Origin: Streptomyces griseoviridis
GTDB taxonomy: Bacteria; Actinomycetota; Actinomycetes; Streptomycetales; Streptomycetaceae
Direction: 5' to 3'
Assembly (NCBI GenBank): GCA_014649155.1
Contig: BMSM01000013.1
Coordinates: forward strand, 117,089 to 181,088
DNA length: 64,000 bases
In this document: piece after piece, positions 41,766-49,303 of the stretch
Position numbering within the stretch: position 1 is the first letter of the stretch
Layout of the letters: each line of letters begins with the position of its first letter
The notes under the pieces: model-generated
Databases searched by the model: none
Told to the model about the DNA's origin: nothing
The model's input: only the letters and a program-made list of their open reading frames with translations
Made by a program: the position numbers and the translations under genes

Positions 41766-42185
41766 ATGACTGCGCAGGTACGTGAGGTGATGACCCTCGG
41801 CCCGGTCACCGTCGCCCCGGACACCCCGGTGACGGAGGTGGCCCGCGTCATGCGGGACAGGAACATCGGGGCCGTGCTGGTGGTGGACGGCGGACGTCTG
41901 AGGGGGCTCGTCACCGACCGCGACCTGACGGTGCGCATCCTCGCCGAGGACGGGGACGCCTCCGCCCGGACCGTCGCCGAGGCGTGCAGCCCCAACGTGG
42001 TGTGCGTCGCCCCCGAGGACGACCTCGACCGGGCGGTGCAGCTGATGCGGGGCCGGGCGCTGCGCCGGCTGCCGGTGGTCGACGACGGGCAGCCGGTCGG
42101 CATGGTCACCCTGGGCGACGTGGCCGTCGACCAGGACCCCACCTGCGTCCTGGCCCGGATCACGGCGGCCGAGCCGAATCTCTGA
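41766..42185 (+). CDS. CBS-domain protein
   Basis: The 139-residue protein consists of two CBS motifs: 'VREVMTLGPVTVAPDTPVTE' with 'GRLRGLVTDRDLTVRIL', and 'ACSPNVVCVAPEDDLDRAVQ' with 'VDDGQPVGMVTLGDVAVD'. The pair forms one Bateman module that binds adenine nucleotides. GAGGAG precedes ATG. Such stand-alone proteins are often in dormancy or redox-stress sets. Confidence 0.88.
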   Translation: MTAQVREVMTLGPVTVAPDTPVTEVARVMRDRNIGAVLVVDGGRLRGLVTDRDLTVRILAEDGDASARTVAEACSPNVVCVAPEDDLDRAVQLMRGRALRRLPVVDDGQPVGMVTLGDVAVDQDPTCVLARITAAEPNL

Positions 42186-42219
42186 GCACGGCACCGGGGC
42201 GTGTGGGTACTCGCGGCCC

Positions 42220-42765
42220 ATGAGCACACGCGTGTGGTGGCAGGGACTGGTGGCGGGCACGGCCGGGGTCGCGGCGATGACACTGGCGGAGAAGGCGGAG
42301 CAGCGGCTCACGGGCCGCCCCGACTCCTATGTGCCCGCCCGGACCCTGGAGCGGCTGACCGGGCTGCCCGAGCAGTCGGGCCGCCGGTCGCTGGCGGTGA
42401 ACCTGGCGATGCACGCCGGGCAGGGCGCCGCCGTGGGCGTCCTGCGGTCGGTGATGGCGCACGCCGGGCTGCGCGGCCCCTGGTCGTCGGCCCGGTTCGC
42501 CGTCGTACGGCTCACCGTCGACCAGATCCTGGAGAACGCGACCGGCGTCGGCGCCCCGCCCTCCACCTGGCCGCGCCGCGAGCTGGTGGTCGACCTGCTG
42601 CACAAGGCGGTGTACGCCTTCGCCACCGGCGCCGTCGCCGACGCGCTGGCCGCCCGCTCGGGGCCCGGTCCGGGGCAGCGCCACGCGGCACTGCGCCCCG
42701 GCCGGCAGGCGGACGCGGGGCCGCTGCCGCGGGTGTCCCGGCGCGGGAACGGCACCCGCCCGTGA
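42220..42765 (+). CDS. conserved membrane-associated protein of unknown function
   Basis: The 181-residue protein opens with a hydrophobic 'WWQGLVAGTAGVAAMTLAEK' and has a further hydrophobic stretch 'LLHKAVYAFATGAVADALA'. The layout recalls DUF1440-like proteins, but I cannot confirm it. The last 30 residues are basic and Pro-rich. Its stop overlaps the GTG of the next gene. Confidence 0.65.
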   Translation: MSTRVWWQGLVAGTAGVAAMTLAEKAEQRLTGRPDSYVPARTLERLTGLPEQSGRRSLAVNLAMHAGQGAAVGVLRSVMAHAGLRGPWSSARFAVVRLTVDQILENATGVGAPPSTWPRRELVVDLLHKAVYAFATGAVADALAARSGPGPGQRHAALRPGRQADAGPLPRVSRRGNGTRP

Positions 42766-43220
42766 CGGCCGCGCGCGGCATGGCCGTCTTCCGCACCCTG
42801 GACGGCCTGACCGCCCTGGTGACCGCCCGCCGGGGGCTCTACGTGCGCTGGTCGCTGGGCCCGGACAAGGACCTGTCGACGATCTCCAGCACGGACGACC
42901 TCACCGGCGTGCGGATGCCGGGGCTGTCCGCGAACCCGCTGGACATCGAGGACTGGTGGGGCGACCGGCCGGCACGCGTCTGGGTCGCCCGGCGGCTCTA
43001 CGACTACTCCCACCTGCCGCGCGTGAAGGACCCCGGCACCCGGCCGTGGGTGCTGGCCGGCCGGGAGGCCGCCCGCGGCCCGGACAACGAGCCGCTGGTG
43101 ACGGAGGCGGAACCGCTCGGATGGATCGGGCTGCGGGTGATCGACGAAGCCCGGGAGGTGATCCGCCGGCTGCGCGGTCCCTGGGGGCCGCTGGACCGGG
43201 GCGGTGCGGTCGGGGCGTGA
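42762..43220 (+). CDS. conserved protein, DUF6098-type
   Basis: The 152-residue protein contains 'TARRGLYVRWSLGPDKDLST', 'LSANPLDIEDWWGDRPARVW' and 'ARRLYDYSHLPRVKDPGTRP', a pattern I associate with DUF6098 proteins of streptomycetes; function unknown. GTG 42762 overlaps the previous stop (GTGA); ATG 42780 is an alternative start. Confidence 0.65.
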   Translation: MTAARGMAVFRTLDGLTALVTARRGLYVRWSLGPDKDLSTISSTDDLTGVRMPGLSANPLDIEDWWGDRPARVWVARRLYDYSHLPRVKDPGTRPWVLAGREAARGPDNEPLVTEAEPLGWIGLRVIDEAREVIRRLRGPWGPLDRGGAVGA

Positions 43221-43230
43221 CCCCCGTTCG

Positions 43231-43265
43231 CCGGGCCCCGGACGCGGAGGAGGTCCGGGGCCCGG
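43231..43265. terminator. bidirectional terminator hairpin
   Basis: CCGGGCCCCGGAC and GTCCGGGGCCCGG form a 13-bp perfect stem with a 9-nt loop between the convergent stops at 43220 and 43271. Confidence 0.75.
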
Positions 43266-43270
43266 CCGGG

Positions 43271-43861
43271 TCAGCCCTTGCCCATGGCCCGGCGGGCGGC
43301 GTCCTTGGTGCGGTCCATGAGGGCGGCGACCGGCCCGAGGGCCATGTTCTTCGCGCCGGACTCGACACCGGGGTGCGGCCGGGTGGGCGCCATCGCCTCG
43401 GCGGCCTTGATCGCCCGCGCCATGGCGGCCAGGTTGGCGGCGTCCGTGCTGCGGCGGATGTGCGTGAACTCGTAGCGCTCCTCGGCGCGGGCGTGTTCCT
43501 GCACGTCGGTGCGGAGCCGCATCAGCCGCTCCAGGAACTTCGGGTCGTCGGTGTCCATCTCGTCCAGGGCCGAGAGGGTCTCCTTGGCGGCCTTCTCCTC
43601 GGCGAGCCGGTCGGCGACGACCTGCTCACCGCCGTCGAAGGCGCGCCGGGCGAAGGGGTGGACGACCTCTTCCTCGGCGGTCTCGTGCACCGCCAGCAGC
43701 CGCACCAGCCGGCGGAACGCGTCCCGGCGTTCCTCACCGGTGCTTGCCTCGACCTCGTCGAAGAGGTTGCGGATGTCGCCGTGCTGGCGCATCAGCAGGG
43801 CCACCACGTCGTCGTCCTCGGCGTGGTCGTCCCCGGCGTGCGGGGTGTGGGTCGTGGTCAT
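43271..43861 (-). CDS. hemerythrin-domain protein
   Basis: The 196-residue protein has 'LLMRQHGDIRNLFDEVEAST', 'LAVHETAEEEVVHPFARRAF' and 'VQEHARAEERYEFTHIRRS', the His/Glu pattern of hemerythrin di-iron bundles, and a basic C-terminal tail. It probably senses or scavenges O2, NO or peroxide. It starts 10 bp after the ferritin-like gene stop on the same strand. Confidence 0.85.
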   Translation of the reverse strand: MTTTHTPHAGDDHAEDDDVVALLMRQHGDIRNLFDEVEASTGEERRDAFRRLVRLLAVHETAEEEVVHPFARRAFDGGEQVVADRLAEEKAAKETLSALDEMDTDDPKFLERLMRLRTDVQEHARAEERYEFTHIRRSTDAANLAAMARAIKAAEAMAPTRPHPGVESGAKNMALGPVAALMDRTKDAARRAMGKG

Positions 43862-43871
43862 GTCGTCCGCC

Positions 43872-45071
43872 TCACTTCTCGCGCTGGGCGGGGTCGGGGT
43901 GCTCGCCCTCGGTCTGGACGCGGTACTCGCGGCCGAACATCTCGTCGTGCTCGTGCATGACGCGGTCGCTCGGCGGTGCCTCGCCGCCGTGGATGCCCGC
44001 CTGCATCGCCTCGAACCGCTCGTGCGCCTCGCGGACGTACCCCGCGCCGAGCGTGGTGAGGTCCATCTGGGTGTCGAGCAGCTCCCGCAGGTACTGCTTG
44101 TTCGGCTCGAAGGTGAGCACGTTGGGCAGCTCCGGCGCCAGCACCGAGGCGGGGTCGCGGCCGTCGTGGCGGCGCATGAGGTCGCAGGCGGTGTGCAGGT
44201 GCTCCAGCTCCATGTTGAGGTGCAGCTCCCAGATCGCCTTGACCCTGGGGTCGCTCTCCTGCTCCATGAAGGAGTGGTACAGGTAGCACTCGTTGTACTC
44301 GTGGTTGACGAGCTGCTCCCACCACGTCTCCCCCGGGTCCACCAGGGACTCGTAGTGGGTGACGTGCTCCTCCTCGATGAGCCCGATCTCCTGGTAGAGC
44401 TGGCGGGCGATCGGCTCCATGTAGGTGGGGCCGGTGTTCATGTAGAAGTTCATGGTCTGCTGCTCGGCCGACATGATGGTGAGCGCGTGCAGCTTGGACA
44501 GCGGGTTCGTCGTGTCCTTGTCGTACGGGTCGCGGACGTTGTCGACCGGGTCGCGGTGGTGGTACCGGGTGGGCCGGCCGGGCATGACCTCGGTGAGGTT
44601 GTCGACGATCGACTCCGCCTTGCGGTGCTCGATCATCTCGTACAGGTTGGCGTACCGGTACAGGTGGTCGAAGTCCTCCAGCACACCGAACTGGTACGCC
44701 TGCTTCAGGTACGGGTCAGGCTCCATACGGGCCACCCACGCCGTCAGGTCCACCGCGACCTGCTCGTAGGCGATCGTCGTCTCCAGTACCGAGGAGACGC
44801 CGGGGAGCAGCCAGTTCACGACCTTCTGCTGCTGGGCCTCGATGTACCGGGTGCGGGCGAGCTGCCGCTTGATCTCGGGGTCGGGACAGTGCCGGGCGAG
44901 CTGGTGGCTGAAGAGGATCGCCTCCACCTCGATGCCGTTCATGGTGATGATCCGGCAGCGGGTGTACGGGTCGCACCGGTCGGGGTCGATCGGCTCCACG
45001 TTCAGCTCGCGCCAGTTGCGCAGTTGCCGGTCGAGCGGGATGCCCCGCTGTTCGAGCGGATTGAAGGTCAT
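43872..45071 (-). CDS. uncharacterised helical, probably di-iron, protein
   Basis: The 399-residue protein is nearly all helix and rich in E/H pairs typical of four-helix iron bundles: 'VEAILFSHQLARHC', 'GVLEDFDHLYRYANLYEMIE', 'TIMSAEQQTMNF', 'GLIEEEHVTHYESLVDPGE' and 'WELHLNMELEHLHTACDLMR'. I know of no named family. It leads a two-gene unit with a hemerythrin gene, which supports a role with iron and oxygen or nitric oxide. It starts at ATG 45071 with a GGAGG site. Confidence 0.7.
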   Translation of the reverse strand: MTFNPLEQRGIPLDRQLRNWRELNVEPIDPDRCDPYTRCRIITMNGIEVEAILFSHQLARHCPDPEIKRQLARTRYIEAQQQKVVNWLLPGVSSVLETTIAYEQVAVDLTAWVARMEPDPYLKQAYQFGVLEDFDHLYRYANLYEMIEHRKAESIVDNLTEVMPGRPTRYHHRDPVDNVRDPYDKDTTNPLSKLHALTIMSAEQQTMNFYMNTGPTYMEPIARQLYQEIGLIEEEHVTHYESLVDPGETWWEQLVNHEYNECYLYHSFMEQESDPRVKAIWELHLNMELEHLHTACDLMRRHDGRDPASVLAPELPNVLTFEPNKQYLRELLDTQMDLTTLGAGYVREAHERFEAMQAGIHGGEAPPSDRVMHEHDEMFGREYRVQTEGEHPDPAQREK

Positions 45072-45235
45072 GCGGTTCGCCTCCTGTGGGGCGCGAGGGG
45101 GGGAGTCGCGCGCCGCCGAGGTACCCCGTCCCGGGCACCTCGCACGGACCCGCCACCGCAGTCTTTCCGCCGACGGCGGTATCCGGCCACCGCTGGCGTC
45201 CCCCCGCCGCAGGGTTCCCCCCGACGGCCCATTCC

Positions 45236-45278
45236 GGCGCGACAGCGCGGCACACCTCGTGTGCCGCGCTGTCGCGCC
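45236..45278 (-). terminator. 20-bp perfect hairpin after the Rieske gene
   Basis: GGCGCGACAGCGCGGCACAC and its exact complement GTGTGCCGCGCTGTCGCGCC flank CTC. It starts 20 bp beyond the minus-strand stop at 45298, so it most likely terminates the Rieske transcript. Confidence 0.8.
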
Positions 45279-45297
45279 GGGTCGTGCCGGGCGGCCG

Positions 45298-46242
45298 TCA
45301 GCCGCTGCGCTGGGGTGTCCTCGTGTCCGCGTGCCCGTTCCGCGCGGCCGGGTCGTCGTCGCGGTGCAGTCGCACCTCGACGTGGCCGCCGACGACGCGG
45401 GTGTCGAAGGCGGGCTGGGGCGCGGTGGCGGGGCCGCGGACGTTCCAGCCGTCGGCCAGCCGGAAGGCGCTGCCGTGCCACGGGCAGGTCACGCAGCCGT
45501 CGGCGACCGTGCCCTCGGAGAGCGGCCCGCCGAGGTGGCTGCACCGGTCGGCCAGCGCGTGGAAGGTGCCGCCGCTCTCGCGCACCACCACGAGGGGGAC
45601 GTCGTCCACGCTGCGCCGGACGGGCTCGCCGGCGGGGAAGTCGGCCACCGCGCCGACCCGGTGCCAGCCGGGCGTGACGACGTGCGGGACCTCCTCGGCG
45701 TGGTTGGCGCCGGAGGCCTGGCGGTAGGCCAGGTGACCGCCGAGCATGCCGCCCGCGCCGACCGCCGTGAGGCCCAGGTAGCCGCAGACCCGTCCGGCGC
45801 CGGTCCGCCCGGTGAGACGGCAGGCCAGGGAGGCGGCGTACAGGCCGACGGCGGCCGAGTTGGCCACCGCGTGGGCCAGTCCGACGCGCTGCTGCTCGGG
45901 GTGGAGTTCGGCCCAGTCGACGGCGCCCGACGCGGCGGCCGGCCCGGCGGTGGCGAGGCCCACGCCGATCAGCAGGCCCGCTTCCCGGGAGCGGCCGGGC
46001 CACAGGTCGAGCACGGCCGCGGAGAGCCAGCTGCCGACCGGGACCTGCACCATCAGCGGGTGCAGCGGGTGTCCGAGCCACCGGCCGTGCAGCAGGTCCC
46101 GCGCGGGGCCCAGGGGCAGGGACCGCACGCGCCGGCCCAGCGCGTCGATGACGGTGTCCGCCGCGGTGGTCCGCTCCAGGGCGTCCAGCAGCCGCAGCAT
46201 CCGGTTCTGTCCCATCCGGCGGTGAGCGGGCTTTCTGTTCAT
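45298..46242 (-). CDS. DUF2231 membrane domain fused to a Rieske [2Fe-2S] domain
   Basis: The 314-residue protein has four membrane segments in the first 190 residues ('HPLHPLMVQVPVGSWLSAAV', 'AVANSAAVGLYAASLACRL' and others, DUF2231 type). The Rieske domain is at 205-300 with the cluster ligands in 'RCSHLGGPLSEG' and 'CVTCPWHGSAFRLADG'. The Rieske part probably faces the cytoplasm and passes electrons. It lies 44 bp after the sulfite-oxidase gene and probably takes part in its electron transfer. Confidence 0.85.
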   Translation of the reverse strand: MNRKPAHRRMGQNRMLRLLDALERTTAADTVIDALGRRVRSLPLGPARDLLHGRWLGHPLHPLMVQVPVGSWLSAAVLDLWPGRSREAGLLIGVGLATAGPAAASGAVDWAELHPEQQRVGLAHAVANSAAVGLYAASLACRLTGRTGAGRVCGYLGLTAVGAGGMLGGHLAYRQASGANHAEEVPHVVTPGWHRVGAVADFPAGEPVRRSVDDVPLVVVRESGGTFHALADRCSHLGGPLSEGTVADGCVTCPWHGSAFRLADGWNVRGPATAPQPAFDTRVVGGHVEVRLHRDDDPAARNGHADTRTPQRSG

Positions 46243-46286
46243 GAGCGCTGGGTCCCCCGGTCGGCGGGACGGAAACGCCCGGCGGT

Positions 46287-47390
46287 TCACCCGGGGCCGC
46301 AGCACAGGCGGACGCGGGGCCAGGAGGTGTTGGCGTAGCCCCTGGGGTTCCAGAGGGCGGCGGGTGATTCGGGGGTGGTGGTGCCGGCCGAGTCCCAGGC
46401 GCGGGCGACGATCTCCACCTCGCCGCGGGGCAGGTCGAGCACGGTGCGCCAGTGCTGCCAGACCCAGGGTCCGGCGGGCTCGTCCACGTCGGCCGGGCGC
46501 CAGGTCCGGCCGCCGTCCGCCGAGACCTCGACCCGGGCGACGGTGCGGTGCTCGCCGCCCAGGGCGTAGCCGGTGACCTGCGCAGGTCCCGCGGGCGGGC
46601 GGGAGCCGTCGACGGGACTGAGGACGGCGCAGTTCAGCGGGGACGGCCCGAGCGGGATGCCGTCGCCGGGGCCGGTGCGGCCGGGGCCGGCGTCGGCCGG
46701 GAGCAGGCGGTAGGCGGTGGTCTGGAAGTACGCGTCGGACGGCGTGGTCCGGGCGGTGACCCGCCGGAGCCATTTGACGCTGCGGGCGCCGATCCAGCCG
46801 GGCACCACCGCGCGCAGCGGTGCCCCGTGCACCCGGGGCAGCGGGGCGTCGTTCATGGCCCAGGCGAGCAGGACCTCCGGCCCGAGGGCCTTCTCCAGCG
46901 GGACGGAACCGCCGTAGGGCTGGGGGGGACGGGCGCCGGGGGCGACGTCGGCACCGGTGAAGGCGAGGTGCGCGGTGCCGGGGGCCGGTCCGGCGCGGGC
47001 CAGGACGTCGGCGAGCCGGACGCCCCGGAAGCGGGCCGTGGAGATCGCGCCCGGCCCCCACGGTGTCTCGCCGGGGACGGGCCGTACGCCGGTCAGCCCG
47101 GTGCGCCGGTTGCCCGCGCACTGGAGGGTGGCGACCACCTCCGTCTCCTCGAACCGGGTCCGCAGCTCCTCCAGGGAGAGGCTCAGCGGCCGGGTGACGG
47201 TGCCGTCCACCTCCAGGCGCCAGGCGGCCGGGTCGAGGTCGGGGATCGGGCCGTGGTTACGGCTGAAGAAGGCGTCCAGCGAGGTCAGGGCGACGGCGGG
47301 GCCGCCGGTGAGCGCGGCGGGCGGTGGTTCGGCGTTGAACGGTTCCCGTTCGTGCACCACCATGTCGTTCCGTTTGCCCCAGAGGTTCAT
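46287..47390 (-). CDS. sulfite oxidase-family molybdenum enzyme
   Basis: The 367-residue protein has 'FFSRNHGPIPDLDPAAWRLE', the Mo-ligand C91 in 'VVATLQCAGNRRTGL', 'GARSVKWLRRVTA' and the C-terminal Mo-co dimerisation domain 'VARVEVSADGGRTWRPADVD'. There is no signal peptide and no cytochrome b5 domain, so it is a cytoplasmic sulfite-dehydrogenase-like enzyme. GATAAT on the minus strand at 47404-47399 lies 8 bp before ATG 47390, implying a leaderless mRNA; ATG 47363 is the alternative start. Confidence 0.88.
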   Translation of the reverse strand: MNLWGKRNDMVVHEREPFNAEPPPAALTGGPAVALTSLDAFFSRNHGPIPDLDPAAWRLEVDGTVTRPLSLSLEELRTRFEETEVVATLQCAGNRRTGLTGVRPVPGETPWGPGAISTARFRGVRLADVLARAGPAPGTAHLAFTGADVAPGARPPQPYGGSVPLEKALGPEVLLAWAMNDAPLPRVHGAPLRAVVPGWIGARSVKWLRRVTARTTPSDAYFQTTAYRLLPADAGPGRTGPGDGIPLGPSPLNCAVLSPVDGSRPPAGPAQVTGYALGGEHRTVARVEVSADGGRTWRPADVDEPAGPWVWQHWRTVLDLPRGEVEIVARAWDSAGTTTPESPAALWNPRGYANTSWPRVRLCCGPG

Positions 47391-47492
47391 ATGCGGTGAT
47401 TATCCTCTCCTGTCCGGATGTTTCGCTTCCCGTGACCGGGCCCACTCGGCCGTGTGCGCACCGGCCCCGGCCACGTCATCGGAGGCAGTCCC

Positions 47493-47765
47493 ATGGACCA
47501 CTCGCGCGTCCCCGTGCCGGAAGCCCTGCCGGGGTTCCGGCACCGTGGTGACGTGGTGTACGGGCCACCCGGCCACGAGCGGGGACGGGGCGCCGTCGCG
47601 GGGCGCGGGGAACGGCGGTCCCCGGTGCGGCCGCCCGATCCGCGGCGTCCGGGCTGGAGCGGGACGTGCCGTCCCGGGACGCGTTCTTCGCGGCGGCCGC
47701 GCACATCCCGGCCGAACGGGCCGTCGGGGGTCGCCGGCGGGCGCCTGCGGGTGACCGCCGCATGA
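47493..47765 (+). pseudogene. Orn/Lys/Arg decarboxylase gene with its middle deleted
   Basis: The start codon is followed by DHSRVPVPEALPGFRHRGDV then VYGPPGHERGRGA, the normal N-terminus of this PLP enzyme ('HSRAPVLEAL...YTPPGHKQGRG'). From 47654, in another frame, LERDVPSRDAFFAAAAHIPA then ERAVGG matches the C-terminal 'PRDAFFGPTE.VPA..AVG'. About 400 residues between, including the PLP lysine, are gone. Confidence 0.6.
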
Positions 47766-47799
47766 CGTCGCCGGCCGACAGGGAAAGGACGGTACGGGG

Positions 47800-48597
47800 A
47801 TGAGTACGCGACGCGGCACGGCCCTGGTGACGGGGGCGTCGTCCGGCATCGGCGCGGCCTACGCGCGGCGGCTGGCCGGGCGGGGCCTGGACACCGTCCT
47901 GGTGGCCCGGCGGGCGGACCGGCTGGAGGATCTCGCGCGGCGGCTGCGCGCGGAGACGGCCACCGCGCCGGAGCCCCTGGTGGCCGACCTGTCCGAACCG
48001 GCGGACCTGGCGCGGGTGGCCGAGCGCGCGGCGGGCGACGACATCGGGTTCCTGCTCAACAACGCGGGGATCAACGGCTACGGGCCGTTCGCCGGGCTGG
48101 AACCGGAGCTGATGGCGAAGGTCCTCGGCGTCAACGTCGTCGCCCTGACGGCGCTGACCCGGGCGGCGGTCCCGGCCATGCTGGAACGCGGGCACGGCAC
48201 CGTGGTGAACGTCGCCTCGCAACTGGCCTTCGCGGGGGCGCTGCCGCCGGGTCCGCTGCCCGAACGCGCGGTGTACGGCGGCACCAAGGGGTACGTGGTC
48301 ACCTTCACGCGGACACTGGCGGCGGAACTGGCCGGCACACCGCTGCGGGTGCAGGTGCTGTGCCCGGGGCTGACCGCCACCGAGTTCCACCGGTCACGGG
48401 GTGACGCGCCGGTCCCCGGACGCGAGGAGTCGGTGCACGAGGACGGCGGCGCGCCCGTGGACCGGGTGGTCGACGCCTCGCTGGCCGCGCTGGAGACGGA
48501 CCGGGTGGTGTGCGTGCCGGGGCTGCGGGACCCGGCGCCGCTCGCCCGCCTCGCGGAGGCGGAACTGGCCGTCCGTACGGGCGCCGCCCCGGAGTGA
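47800..48597 (+). CDS. SDR-family oxidoreductase
   Basis: The 265-residue protein has TGASSGIG near 11-18, 'VLVARRADRLEDLARRL' (basic residues after beta-2, favouring NADPH), 'LLNNAGINGYG', the catalytic serine in 'VNVASQLAFAG', 'YGGTKGYVVTFTRTLAAEL' and 'CPGLTATEFHR'. It resembles the DltE/SadH-like group acting on aldehydes and ketones. A TetR gene converges on it. Confidence 0.87.
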   Translation: MSTRRGTALVTGASSGIGAAYARRLAGRGLDTVLVARRADRLEDLARRLRAETATAPEPLVADLSEPADLARVAERAAGDDIGFLLNNAGINGYGPFAGLEPELMAKVLGVNVVALTALTRAAVPAMLERGHGTVVNVASQLAFAGALPPGPLPERAVYGGTKGYVVTFTRTLAAELAGTPLRVQVLCPGLTATEFHRSRGDAPVPGREESVHEDGGAPVDRVVDASLAALETDRVVCVPGLRDPAPLARLAEAELAVRTGAAPE

Positions 48598-48609
48598 GGC
48601 GGCACCGGA

Positions 48610-49215
48610 TCAGACGGCGTCCCCCGGCGCGTCGTCCAGGATGCGCCCGACGCCGCGCAGCAGCCGCTCCCCGGCCCGGTCGACGCTGCCGTTCTGGACG
48701 CTGACCTGGGCGCCTTCGAGGACGAAGGTGATCTCGGCGGCGGCCTGCACAGGGTCGGGCAGGCCGGCCTCGGCGCACATCGCGGTCAGTCGGCGGGCCT
48801 GGCGGGCCTTGTGCTCCTCGATCACGCGGCGCGCGGGGTGGGCGCGGTCGGGCAGCTCCGCGAGGGAGTTGACGAACGGGCAGCCGCGGTACGACAGGCG
48901 CGGCAGCCCCTCGGCGATGAACCGGGCCAGGCCCAGGATCTGTTCGCGGGGCCGGCCGGGGTGGTCGGCCTCGACGCGGTCGAAGGCCGCCTGGTAGTCG
49001 GCGGCGACGATCCGCAGCCACTCCGCGACCAGCGCGTCCTTGGTCTCGAAGTGCCGGTAGATCGCCATCTTGGTGGTCTCGGCCCGCTCGGCGATCGCCT
49101 GCACGCCCACCCGGCTGATGCCCTCGCGCTGGAACAGCTCCTCCGCCGCGTCGAGGATGCGCTCGCGCGGCGGCAGTTTCGCCACCCTGCCCGGCCTGCT
49201 CACGGTCGATCCCAT
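48610..49215 (-). CDS. TetR-family transcriptional regulator
   Basis: The 201-residue protein has the helix-turn-helix 'ISRVGVQAIAERAETTKMAI' then 'YRHFETKDALVAEWL' and the C-terminal segment 'YRGCPFVNSLAELPD' typical of the TetR_C group found beside oxidoreductases and transporters. A 34-bp palindrome lies between it and the amidase gene it faces, so it probably controls that gene and itself. Confidence 0.9.
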   Translation of the reverse strand: MGSTVSRPGRVAKLPPRERILDAAEELFQREGISRVGVQAIAERAETTKMAIYRHFETKDALVAEWLRIVAADYQAAFDRVEADHPGRPREQILGLARFIAEGLPRLSYRGCPFVNSLAELPDRAHPARRVIEEHKARQARRLTAMCAEAGLPDPVQAAAEITFVLEGAQVSVQNGSVDRAGERLLRGVGRILDDAPGDAV

Positions 49216-49235
49216 GACTGCTACGGTACCAGTCC

Positions 49236-49269
49236 GTCCCGAGTGATACCGCTCGGTATCACTCGGGAC
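49236..49269. promoter_or_regulatory. 34-bp palindromic TetR operator
   Basis: GTCCCGAGTGATACCG and CGGTATCACTCGGGAC form perfect 16-bp arms around CT. It sits 21 bp before the tetR start and 34 bp before the amidase start, so one protein bound here would block both promoters. Confidence 0.85.
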
Positions 49270-49303
49270 TCACAGGTATCGTTCTCTCTCATCGGGAGTG
49301 ACA

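Noticed and set aside
42780..43220. ATG 42780 as start of the DUF6098-type gene
   Set aside because: GTG 42762 overlaps the previous stop as GTGA, the usual coupled arrangement here; the ATG is kept as an alternative only.
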